Origin: Haliaeetus albicilla
Lineage: Eukaryota > Chordata > Aves > Accipitriformes > Accipitridae
DNA: 64,000 nucleotides
Assembly: GCF_947461875.1 (NCBI RefSeq)
Contig: NC_091509.1
Span: 9,610,001 to 9,674,000 of the forward strand
Direction: 5' to 3'
Both the position numbers and the translations under genes were made by a program. The notes beneath the pieces are model-generated. The model did not search any database. It was not told where the DNA came from and saw nothing but the letters and a program-made list of their open reading frames with translations. Positions 11,951-22,462 of this stretch are shown here, piece by piece. Every line of letters begins with the position of its first letter. The stretch's first letter is position 1.

Positions 11951-14900
11951 ACAGTGAGAGAAATGTTGTCACCAAGAAGGATATGTCTATCACCCTGCAT
12001 CATTCTGGCTATTCTTTGAATCTTCAGTGTCCCATAAAAAAAAACCTTTCCTTGCCCTCTTTCAAATCTGTTTGTGTACAGCTACACCAATCATTATACC
12101 ATCTCAAAGGAAGTATCTCTAATTCTGCTTTAAGTAACTGAAAAATGATACAAGAGAAAGAATCTCCATCACCAAAACAGTACCTCCATCTTACTTGATC
12201 TTAAAGGTCCTCAGCAACTCTTAACACAAGTTCAGCATCTCAGTTGGCAATATCCTTGCAGACTGGGTCTTAGATCTTTTTCAGTGCTGTGTAAATCATC
12301 ATTACTAGTCATAATGAGATCAAACAAAGTCTAATTTTGTTCCTGGTTTAAACTTTCCCAAAGTTAGCATTTGGGATCGGTTCAGGTCACTTCAGACGGT
12401 GTCATCAAACACATAAAGGACATGCCTGATATATGCCCTTAAGCAAAGAATTCATAGCTGCAGGAAAAGTATTGACTCGGAGCAGTTTTCTAAGTAAATA
12501 TATATATTACAGACTCCAAGCTCTCCCCTCTTCCAGTCTTTACATGTTCTCCCTACGCATAATAATCTCAGTTTTGTCCCTTGAATAATAGAAAGGGGAA
12601 TCACTTCCACCAGAGCCTGTAACAATTCTGGCTATGTGATACAGAGGGACTTACAAGATGCTTTTACCCATTGGCTATATATTTTGAGCAGAAGTGCTCA
12701 AAGGAAGCCCAGCCTAAGCCACTGAAGACCAACATCTGAAGGCCTCCAAAGGCTCCACCTTCCATACAGCTTATGGAAATAATTTGGCTAGCACAAAAAA
12801 ACCAAACACAATATCAAGAGCTAGAAGTATGCCTTCAGCTCCATGAACCTCCCTCCAACTTCATTAACTGGGAGAGATTACCTCACCTGTTAGAAAAGCA
12901 CAAAACACCCACCCCAGTAAGTTGTCACCCCAGTAAGTTCTTTGCACGCTCCTTTCTCATCCCAGCATTCTTCATAATCTGACTGCAAGAAAATACACAT
13001 TAGGCATATTTTTTAACTTTTCCCTCTAATTTTGTAGATCATTCAAGCACAACAGGCCCACCATGCTTTTAACTTCTCCCAAACTGCAGTTAGAAGTAAA
13101 TTTATCAATTATGCTTTTCTTACATGCTTTGCAAAGCTGTATGCAGAAACACATGCTTGGAGTCAGATCCCAAACAACCAGTTACTAAATATATATTGTG
13201 TATATAAACCTCATTATAGACATGCTGATGTGATCAGTGTCTGTGTTTCTTAGAGAACAGCAAGTACCACTTTGGGGCTAGTTAGAAGGACATTATTGTA
13301 TTTCTATACAGTACTTTGCTAACACTAATAAAACTATAGTGAAACTAAAAGTTACAAGATTCATGGCTTTGCTAACCCTAGAGAGACCAATTGCCTCCAG
13401 GCTTCTAATTTCTGTTTTTTCTAAACAACGAAAGATAAAAATGCCCTTGGCTGATATACTATTCCCTCCAGTCACAGGGTAAAGGCACACTGAATTCCTT
13501 AGTGCTGACTCTTATCCTCCATTTCACATTAATGAAGCAATGAAACCCATTAGAGATGCCAGCACTGTGCATGATGTACCAAAGGCAAACATCATCACAC
13601 CACAGCTGTCAGGTTGTGGGAGTGAGAAGCCGTAATACATGCTGTTACCATGGTGCCACCCGCTGCCAGAACATTACAAACAGGATAAAATCTGATGTGC
13701 ATTGAAGTAATTTTACTCAGCCTTCTAAGAGATTATTTTTATATGAATCTCCAAGTTCTCCTTACAGAAATTCAGGTAAGGATTTAAAGTGATTCTCACA
13801 GCCAGAACGCTGTCAAAGATGCTTTACAGAGTGATAACCAACTAAAAAGGTACCTGCTCTGTGTACTTGGTTACAATCCAGATTTCCCAATCACAGTACA
13901 GTTACACTGGCCTATTAAGGCTCATTCAAACTGAGAACAAGCCACCAAGCAAGCATTCATGTTCACCACAGCCATGCATTTAAAATCCCAAATATCTCAG
14001 ATCTTTGCAAGAAGCATAAACTGATCAAGCAAGTAAACCAAAACATTACAAGCAGTTTTAAATAAGACTTTTGTAGTCTGAGCACTACCCTACACAACAT
14101 TTTGAACTCATTGCAAGTATTCCTGGTAATACCACAACAGAAATTAAAGCTTTGAGTATAAAAAGCTACATGTTATAGCAACATTAAAACAGTTAAGGAA
14201 GTTATTTTTCTGTCATGAGCAGAAGTCAATGTTATCACCTAACTGAAATAGCATGAAGCAGTGCAAATTTCCCAGCAACCAGGCTCCCTGCATTTCAGGA
14301 AGCCAGCACTTCATGGGCTGACACCAGCTAGTTTTGCAGCTCTGAGGCTAAGAGAGTTTATTTACATTTTCTAATTAGGAGGCTATGCTTTTGTGACTGA
14401 TCTCGTCACTGCAGCCAGGAAGCTCAAGCCACAGACTGAGTCTCATCACAGCTTTGTTCTCATGCTAGTCACAGGAACATGCATTTTCCTTTAACCCCAG
14501 CCAGCTAAGTTGAAGAGTACATGAAATGGGGAAAATAAAAGCCACCTGAAACAAATGAATCCTTCTGATGAATGTTTACAAAATAAAGCTTCATAAAAGC
14601 AAAAACTTAGACCTGCATTAACCAGAAATCCCAATGAGAACAAAAAGCCCCAGATGAGGTACACTACTGTAGGAAACAAAAATATTCTCAGTCACCTGAA
14701 ATTTGGTGCTGAGAATTAAAATTTAACCAAAATTGAAGTTAACTTTATCATTCATCTGCTATAGAGACTTCTTAACTCTGGGTTTTGTCATGGATGTGTC
14801 TGAAATCAGACATTAGCATTTATTTATTTTTAATCTTTTAAACCAAAAGGATCATGGCCAACACTTTAAAAAGCTAACCAATCTTTAAACACTAAATATT

Positions 14901-17540
14901 AATTACCTGTAGTGGTAGTATAAAGAAAACCAATTTTTGCATTGTGTTGCTGAATACAGATTTATATTCCACACACAAGATTCCTAGCAACACTCCTGTT
15001 TTGGCTCAGAGATGGGCTATGTGATAAAACATACCTTTTTGATCTCAATTATTTACAACTAAAAAAAAATCTTTAAAACCTTGCTTGCTTCTTACTCAGA
15101 CCTAACTTTGACTGGCTTGTGTTGCTTGTCAGCAGCTATGAGACAGTATTTGTAGAAAATCAGATGAAACACCCAAAAAAGGTTCCTACAGAAAATGTTC
15201 CTCTGCACCCAAAACACCCTTTCATAATTTCACCAAAAAAAGTGGGTATGGGTGAAAGACAGGACAAAACCTATGACTGTTTCTTTTTCCCCAGACTTTG
15301 AAAGGATTTAATATTTAAGTAAAAGATTACAATAGTGTGAACTCAGTTTCTTTAGTATTACTACCTTATGTTCCACACTGTAGCAGCATTCGTTCTCATG
15401 CAGACAGACCAACAATATTCCCAAGCCTGACTCACACTGTGCTTTCTGCACACCCATTCCACTGTGCCTACAAGTAACAAGTTTTGGGGCTTCAAGATTA
15501 AGGTCTATCAGTACTAAGAGGCTTATCTGAATCATTTAATTATCACCTTTACAAATATACAAATGCTCATCCATTTTGGTATGAAATCCTACAACTAGAA
15601 AGCATGTTTTAAATGTTTTGACATGTGCACATGTATACACACATGTGGATGTGGCACAGAAAGCTTATTTCTGGAGGTTCAAATAATAGATCTAGATGCT
15701 TGGTCACAGTAAATATTTTGAATCAACCAAAAAAATAACTTTTACTATGATAAACTTCCATAACACATACAAAGCACTAGTGACTCTCTCTAGACATGAT
15801 GTCTGTTTGTACATACAAAAAGTTACAACCTACATTTATGTTGATTTAGTGTCATTCCTTATGGGATCTCATACCACATTTTCTGGCATTTTGCATACCA
15901 ATGACTATTTTTACCTGTGTGGCTGCATAACAAGCAGCCACATGATGGCACTGTGCAACCAGTTTCAGTGCCTTCATTACAAGCATTTTTCTGTAAAATT
16001 GGGCTTGGACTGTTTTCTCCCAGCTCATTTGAACTGGTAAAGACAAAAAGTCAAAGGAAGATGCATTTTGTCACTTACTTTTATAGTAACTACGGTTTAA
16101 CTCCTGTGGCTGGTAGACTATATACCCATTAAACTTCTCTCTCAGCTGAGATGGCCAAGTTATTTCAGAACCAAAAACTATTACAATGCAATTAATGATC
16201 AGCCAAAAGCTGAAATCTCTATAAAGAATTTCCTTAATCATATCTTTTTGTTTAGTTTTATATTCCTCTAAATTCTCTGAGGTTTCAAACCAAAGACAAG
16301 AAACAGAAGATAAAGATCAGCTATTGTACAATTCATTACAATTTAACACTTCAGCTGGTACCCTGACAAGTTTGAGGAAGAAACAGAATGTTTTCACTTC
16401 ATCAGATGCCTGATAACTCAGAAACAGCAGTAGCAAATTCCTAGTCCTAACAGATTGAAGGTCAGAATTTGCAACAGGACAATTCCCAAGAGGCCCATCT
16501 ACCTCCTGATGAGCAAAAAGCGTGAAGCAAATGAAACATGTCATGAGGAAACATCCAGAACTAGAAAACAGTGAAAATGGGTATTCTCTGCTCTACCTGT
16601 TAACCTTTTCAAGACTAAAAGGAGCCTTCATTACTTATGTCATCACAGGAGGGCAAACAGATTCCCTTCAGCACCTACAAAACAGACAACTTATTGGAAA
16701 ACACAAGTGCTCTTCCACTGCCTGCATTTTCAGGTTTCCTAGAAACAACATGAAAGCATGAAAGGAGCATGGTTACACATTCGCATCTCATCTTCACCTG
16801 CAGTCACACTGCAGCCATGGCATGCCTCTCAGAAGCAGAACTGTGGGATGCAGCACTGACCCACACCAAATTAACCCCATTCCTTAGCTAGAGTATTTTC
16901 ATCTTTTAGTCAACTAGCAATCATTAAAGCATATTTCTTGTTACTTCAGACACTACTCTAAGTGTGAGCTGAAAAGCTGGTCTTGCCACTGCTTGCAGTT
17001 ACATAGTGCCACAATGTACTAATGTTAAATCTGACATGACAGCTGAACTTGTGTTCTTATAATTTGAAGGGTGAGGTTCCACCAGCCTTTCCTCACAGAG
17101 CACAAACAGTACCCAGCAATGAGAGCCTTTTAATTGTCACAGCATTATGTGAAGTAGTCTACAACTGCATAACAATCCAACATATACTATCTTAGACAAC
17201 CACTGTGAAGAAAAAACAAGTTCAAGAAAGGAAAAATGCCAGAAGAGTACTAGCTCTAGTACTTAATTTACACTAGATATACAGATTAGTTTTAAACCCT
17301 TGCATGTTTAATGGATAAAGGATAAAGTTATGTAAACAGTGAGGCCTAAAGGGCCACTTAACCTATCATGACCAAATAGTCTAAACAGCAGGTACTAACT
17401 CCAGGATATGCTTCACAAGACTGTATTACACGGTCTTGCTTAAAAGCTTACCAAGGCTCTGCTTTAATTGCTTGTCAGATAGTCTCCTTTTCAGAGCACC
17501 ATTTTACCACCTGTATCTTGGGTCCACTGAAAAAAGTCCA
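11951..17540. other. AT-rich intergenic region downstream of PTTG1
   Basis: No open frame here has supporting splice signals or family resemblance. The sequence is AT-rich and appears unique. I saw no LINE, LTR or tRNA signature in it. Confidence 0.5.
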
Positions 17541-17563
17541 ATATTATACAGATTAGGTTAGCC

Positions 17564-17569
17564 TTTATT
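17564..17569 (-). terminator. PTTG1: PTTG1 polyadenylation signal AATAAA
   Basis: The plus strand reads TTTATT, so the PTTG1 transcript contains a canonical AATAAA about 53 bases after its stop codon. This implies a very short 3' UTR of roughly 70-80 bases, with cleavage expected near 17,540-17,555. Confidence 0.8.
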
Positions 17570-17621
17570 AAAATACAGAGCTACATGAAATTTGAACTCA
17601 ATAGAAGATTCAGAATATGCA

Positions 17622-20600
17622 TTAAAGGTCATAATTAGGAGGTGGCATGTCAATGATCTCATCCAGGGTAGCAAGGAAGTCAGCAGTTGATTGTAACAAG
17701 TCTGAAAGTAGAAATAGAGCAAATCAGTTTCTCATGAAACCCAGAATTTATACTCTCCAACATAAGCTAGCTCCCAGAGGATTAGCATAAGCCTCTTGAA
17801 TGACTAAGGGAAATATTTTTTGATTGCATAAGCCAATTCCACCTAACTGATCAGTTAGCAATGAACTACAAAAGATTGCTGAGCAACATCACTTTGATAC
17901 AACTACCTGTACTAGTAGGGTTGACAAGTTAAATTCAGCTTGACTATACACCAAAAGCTGTTTGATGCTAGTATGCTATTCTGGTAGTTAGGACAGCAAT
18001 GGCAGTTCACTACTGCAGCCAACTAGCTTTCCTCCCAAACCACTAATGAGCACTATATGTACTGAAAATCATGCTAAATTTCCACTTACTAGACTCCCAT
18101 GAAGTCTCCTTGATCTTCACAGGTGAAGGAACCATGTTTACACAGCTGTCATATGTCCTTTCAAATATCATCAGGGGAACACCACACAGGTTGATATTGC
18201 TTATTTTGTGCTCTTCAGGAAGATCAAAGCTCTCAAAGTCTGTTTGAGAAAGAGAGACTGTAGTTTAGTAATAGTGCATAGTAACCTGGGAAGCTGTACA
18301 GTGTCCTAGATTAAATGAAGCAGGAGCAGGTCCAAAACACAATCCAACAGACCCCTCTTATAGGGTATTTATTTGCAGTTACACCTCAGTTATCCATAAA
18401 AATCCCATACATTAACACTTATCAAAAGACTAAACTGCATAACATAGCTGCTAATGTAAAGCAGGAGCTTTCAGTAATTTCTTTCCAATCACTACACCAA
18501 GTCAACTTCATTAAGCACAGCATGTTTCACCAACACTGAAGTAGTCTTTGGTACAGTACTTTTTGCACACTCACTTCCACATGAACTGGATGGTTTAAGG
18601 ACACACTTTGAAAGACTGAGATAGCACAGCCCATTGCAGGTATTGTAAGAACAGCTTTACAAGTTTCATCTTCAACTATTATATCCTACAGCAGTAGGAA
18701 TCTCTTCAGTTACAAATTACCATCTTGAATACTTGTCTACTAGTTGCATTTAATGAATTAAGAGGCTATAGCATGGTTATTTGGAACTAGTTTCCTGCCA
18801 CCATAATAATGGACTCTGACTACTACATATATGGAGCACAGCTACTGCAGCTAGAAATATTTACACAAGAATGAGATGGTATTTCAGAAGTAGCAAGCAC
18901 CCTTACGGTTAAGAAAGGACTCTGGAGAAATGCAATGCTAGCTTGTTTGCCACAACAGCTTGACCAAAGTCTTACAACAACATCAACACTCAGGAAAGCT
19001 TAATGGTTCATTTTAATAATTACACCAATAGTTCTTACCTCGAGGATCAAAAGAAAACATATTTTCTATTTCTGGCCAGTCTTCTTCAGCCACTGCATCA
19101 CAGCTTTCTAATCCAGCAGTCTTTTCAGTAATCTTAAGAAGAGAAAGTCACATTATTTGAGCTACTGTAATTTCCCACTGTAGTGGCTTTCCTGTGCTGC
19201 ACAGGTCTACAGACAAGCATGCCTGCCATGCAGTTCTCAGTCAAGCCTAAATTCCAATACCTTCAACACAAATAAGCCAAGATGGGCAAATGCTTCAGCT
19301 GAGTTTACATAGTGCAGTACTATATACAGTGGCAACAAGTCACAGCACTAGAACATTTAGGCTCGTAATATTAAACTCCTGATACTTAACATGTGAAGAA
19401 GATATTAACTCAGACTATTTTCTCTAGAGCCACTTCTTTGCCATTAAGTACCCCCTAAGCTGTTGTACTCCTTGTGCCTATGTAGGTATGCTTGTTTTGG
19501 CTAGGATAGAGTTATTTTTCTTCCTAGTAGCTCATAGGATGCCATGTTTTGGCTTCATGGTGAAATCAGTGTTGATAACACACAGCTGTTTTAGCTATTG
19601 CTGAGCAGTGCTTACACAGCATCAAGGCCTTTTCTGCTTCTCACAACCCCACCAGTGAGTAGGCTGGGGGTGCACAAGAAGTTAAGAGGGGGCACAGCCA
19701 GCACAGCTGACCCCAACTGACCAAAGGGATATCTCATACCATAAGACATCATGCTAAGCAATGAAAACTGGTGGGGAAGTTTGCCCAGGCTGCCATTGCT
19801 CAGGGACTAGCAAGGCATCAGTCAGCTGGTTGCAAGAAGTTGGTTTTGTTTTTCCTTGAGATTGTGAATTATTAAATTGTCTTAATCCCAGTCCATGAGT
19901 TTTCTGACTTTTACCCTTCCAGTTCTTTCCCCCACCCCACTGAGGGGAAAATGAGCAAGCAGCTGTGTGGTGCTTAGCTGCCTGCCAGGGTTAAGCCACA
20001 ACAATAGATAAACTATCCATTCCCATTCCTCACCTCAACCCTGTAGAAGGGTGTTATACTCACTTTGTTTGCAGTGCAAGGCTGATTTTTCTGTCTTATC
20101 TTTTCCATTTTGCTCATGACTCCTTCAGTTCTATTCACATTTCCAAGAGCCCTTCTTACAGAGTGAGATGTGGCTGGAGGTGTACTGATTGCTTTTTTAG
20201 GAAGTGGAGTGTGAACTTGTGTTCTTTCAGATAAGACTTTTGCTGGAGTGGGGGAAGAAAAAAAAGCAAACTTTAGCACCATATCAACCCTAAAGCTTAC
20301 TTCAGTAAGCACATGTCCTGGAAAACCAGTTGTCATAAAAATCATTGCTCACCATTTATAACTCAGGAGCATAAGCCCCATCTATGATAAAAGCACAGAG
20401 CCATTTTCATTTTTATAGTAATTGGTAAGCTTAGCAGAATCAGTTAGATAATTGGACATAATAGAGAGCTATTACTGTTCAAAACAGTGAGTAACAAAAC
20501 AGGATTTATGCTCTTCCCTTGATCCCCTACTGACTTAAGGCAGCATATACGCACAAGATCCTGAAGGGAGTCTTAGCTGATTCTTAGCAGCACCAACTTC

Positions 20601-20636
20601 ACCATTCTCCTTGTCAATAAAGATTAGCGTTGCCAT
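17622..20636 (-). CDS. PTTG1: Securin (pituitary tumor-transforming gene 1 protein), complete
   Basis: Securin binds and inhibits separase until anaphase, when APC/C-driven destruction releases it. Five coding exons read on the minus strand are 20636-20555, 20242-20064, 19132-19039, 18239-18090 and 17701-17622. All have GT/AG borders and phases that sum to 585 nt (194 aa; human about 202). The start MATLIFIDKENGE puts a KEN box at residues 9-11. A destruction box RRALGNVN lies at 57-64. The separase-binding stretch WPEIENMFSFDP (106-117) leads into the strongly conserved DFESFDLPEEH (119-129). A CDK-type site SPVK is at 157-160, and WESNLLQS at 166-173 matches the human C-terminal part. The middle and tail have diverged, as is usual for securins. 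An LTR occupies part of the second coding intron. A DREAM/NF-Y style promoter lies upstream, consistent with G2/M expression. Identity is secure; exon borders were read by eye. Confidence 0.95.
19489..20003 (+). mobile_element. Solitary ERVK-like LTR inside a PTTG1 intron
   Basis: An element of about 515 bp begins TGCTTGTTTTGGCTAGG and ends GCCACAACA. This is a full-length relative of the deleted LTR at 11,062. It holds an ATTAAA polyadenylation signal at 19,871-19,876, placed where the R region would be, so its sense strand is plus and it is antisense to PTTG1. No internal retroviral sequence follows, so it is a solo LTR formed by LTR-LTR recombination. The flanks TAGGTA (19,483-19,488) and TAGATA (20,005-20,010) may be a decayed 6-bp target duplication. 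Confidence 0.82.
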
Positions 20637-20657
20637 CTTCAGGTTGATGAGACCACC
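20555..20657 (-). other. PTTG1: PTTG1 exon 2 (start-codon exon), full extent
   Basis: An acceptor (TTTCCAG just above 20,657) and a donor (GTGCGT below 20,555) delimit this exon. It has 21 untranslated bases before the ATG at 20,636-20,634. The upstream acceptor shows that transcription begins in a separate non-coding exon in the CpG island. Confidence 0.85.
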
Positions 20658-21496
20658 CTGGAAAGTCCATACAGGAAAAAGAGGAAATCATTCTTGTCAT
20701 TTCTTCCACCACAGCACACTTTATAAACAAACTACATTAAAGGCAACATAGCTGCCATGTGCCAGTCCCCAGAGGAGGGGGAACAAACCCATACTTCACA
20801 CCATTTCATAGTAGTTTAGCTACAGACCCTTACATTTGAAGGCACTATTAGTGCACATGGCAGGCCAATATTCTCAAAGGAGCTTGTACGATTTTGGGGA
20901 AAGTAGCAAGGTCTCACCAGCAATCCTACACAGAAAGATCTAATACTTTGGTTTGCTTTATCACTTCTTTGTGGTGTTTAACTGTTTCCTCAGTACAGGA
21001 AAAGCATATATCTCCTAGCTTAGCAATCCAGTCCTTAGCTCAACTTGTAGCACTTGAGCAGCCAAGAGTAATGCCAAGTTACCAGCAGAGACACCTTTTC
21101 ACCAGAGAAAGAAACCATTAGAGAACACCCTATACAAGTGGATTACTTCGCTACCACTTCTCCACCCCATCTGCGGCAACAGATGAGAGCACTCCCTTGC
21201 ACCGTTAGGAACAGCCAGGCAGCCCCACCTGGAGCTCATCCCTGCCGTGACACACCTGGGCAGGTGATTCCTCGTTCAAGAGAGGCCTGCAGAAAAACCC
21301 CCTGCTAACCGGTGCGGCTTGCAGTCAAAAGCTCAAGCACAAAGTCGAAGCAAGACTTACAGCCACAGATCCCGCCGCTCCCCTTGTTTAAGCCACGTTC
21401 TGGTGACAGCTCCGGACGCCCTCTCCTCCCGCCCTCGGCGGAGACCCCGGCTTTAACCAGGTAGCGCCCTCCGCCTTCCCAGCCCCCCCGGCTCAC

Positions 21497-21640
21497 CTCA
21501 GGAGCTACCGGCAGCGCCGAGGCCGGACAGCGGCACCCACGAAGACGAGGGCTCGGCTCAGGTGGGGGCAGGCCGGTCCGCAGACCCACCACCGCACAGA
21601 GAAGAGCCGCACTGCCCGGCGCCCCAACCGCCGGCAGATT
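21497..21640 (-). other. PTTG1: Probable PTTG1 non-coding exon 1
   Basis: A consensus donor GAG|GTGAGC on the minus strand ends this putative exon at 21,497. The transcription start is placed only approximately, just downstream of the CCAAT/CHR cluster. An ATG-initiated open frame crossing this area is GC-rich noise and continues past the donor. Confidence 0.5.
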
Positions 21641-21698
21641 TTAAACCGCCTCCGCATCGCCCATTGGCTGCTTCGACAAACGCTCAGCAGCCGGTTGG
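21640..21698 (-). promoter_or_regulatory. PTTG1: CCAAT / CHR-like cell-cycle promoter module of PTTG1
   Basis: Read toward PTTG1 the order is CCAAC (21,698-21,694), CCAAT (21,667-21,663) and then GGCGGTTTAAA (TTTAAA at 21,645-21,640). The two CCAAT-type boxes are 31 bp apart. About 18 bp separate the proximal one from the TTTAAA element. NF-Y boxes spaced by about three helical turns upstream of a CHR are characteristic of genes repressed by DREAM in G1 and activated by MuvB/B-Myb/FOXM1 in G2/M, the class securin belongs to. Binding is inferred from motifs only. Confidence 0.6.
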
Positions 21699-21894
21699 CT
21701 CAGCAGCGCCGCTTCCGACCCGCCTCACCTGCTGCCCTGGCGGCTCCACCCCCTGCGCTCCGGGGGCGGGGCCGGCCAGCGCAGGGGTAAGCCCGCCCCC
21801 CCAGGCCCCGGCGCCGCGTTCCTGTGGTGACGGCGGGGCCCCGCCCCTGGCAGTGACTCCGCCTCGGCGGGGCGGGGCGGGGCGGGGCGCGGTG

Positions 21895-21923
21895 CATTGT
21901 GGGGTGGCGGTGCGGCCTAGCAG
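21895..21923 (+). other. SLU7: Probable SLU7 non-coding exon 1, 3' end
   Basis: A consensus donor CAG|GTACGG at 21,923/21,924 lies just downstream of the GC boxes and the GCATTGTGGG element. It would splice to the start-codon exon at 22,447. A further candidate untranslated exon at 22,244-22,274 is bordered by CCCCACCAG and GTAAGG. The 5' boundary is a guess. Confidence 0.45.
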
Positions 21924-22462
21924 GTACGGGCAGCGGCGGCGGGGGTCGGCTGCCCGGGCGGGGGCGGCCGCTTTGCGCTCCGGGGGAGCACCCGCGTCCT
22001 CGCCGGCCGGGGCTGGTTCCCGGTGGGGTGCTGCTTCCTCGCGGTCGCTCTCTTGCCTCGCCTTCGGGGGACGCGTAGGCCCGGGGTTGCGCGGGGCCGC
22101 GGCGGGGCCTCCCGGTAGCCCCGGCCTGTCCGCCGGCTCTGCAGCAGCGGGGGAGTCCGTGGCCCCCTCCCCGCCGGCTGGGGGGGCCCAGCGGTGTGTG
22201 TCCTGACGCTGTGTGCTGAGCTGCTGCTCTTCGTCCCCACCAGGGATCATACTGGTCGGAGAAGAGGAACATTAGTAAGGCTGTTGGTTTTTTCAGCAGT
22301 GGTGCTTATTGTTGTGCTAAGGCATACGTCAAGAACGCGTAATAGAGCGTCACTGGTTACCCTGAATGACGCGAAACCACGCTGAAGAGCTGTGCTGTCA
22401 GACAGTATTGATCTGTGAGACTTTGTTCTCCTCTTATTTCTGTTAGAGGGGGAAAAAACAAA

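Larger units (their letters stand above)
21380..22200. promoter_or_regulatory. CpG island, divergent PTTG1/SLU7 promoter
   Basis: This is a dense CpG island between two head-to-head genes. GC boxes are tandemly repeated at about 21,867-21,890 (GGGGCGGGGCGGGGC). A GCATTGTGGG element follows at about 21,893. On the PTTG1 side there is an inverted CCAAT box (ATTGG, 21,663-21,667), a CCAAC variant 31 bp away, and a TTTAAA CHR-like element at 21,640-21,645. The likely PTTG1 exon-1 donor (GAG|GTGAGC) is near 21,497. The likely SLU7 exon-1 donor (CAG|GTACGG) is near 21,923. The two start sites are therefore probably only about 300 bp apart. Confidence 0.85.

Noticed and set aside
21562..22206. Long plus-strand open frame of 214 codons and large minus-strand frames in the same place
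   Set aside because: These are GC-rich, proline/alanine/arginine-dominated frames inside the divergent CpG island. They cross good splice donors and show no family resemblance; they are compositional noise.
22244..22274. Second untranslated SLU7 exon
   Set aside because: The acceptor and donor look acceptable, but a 31-nt untranslated exon cannot be supported by conservation or frame, so I only mention it under exon 1.
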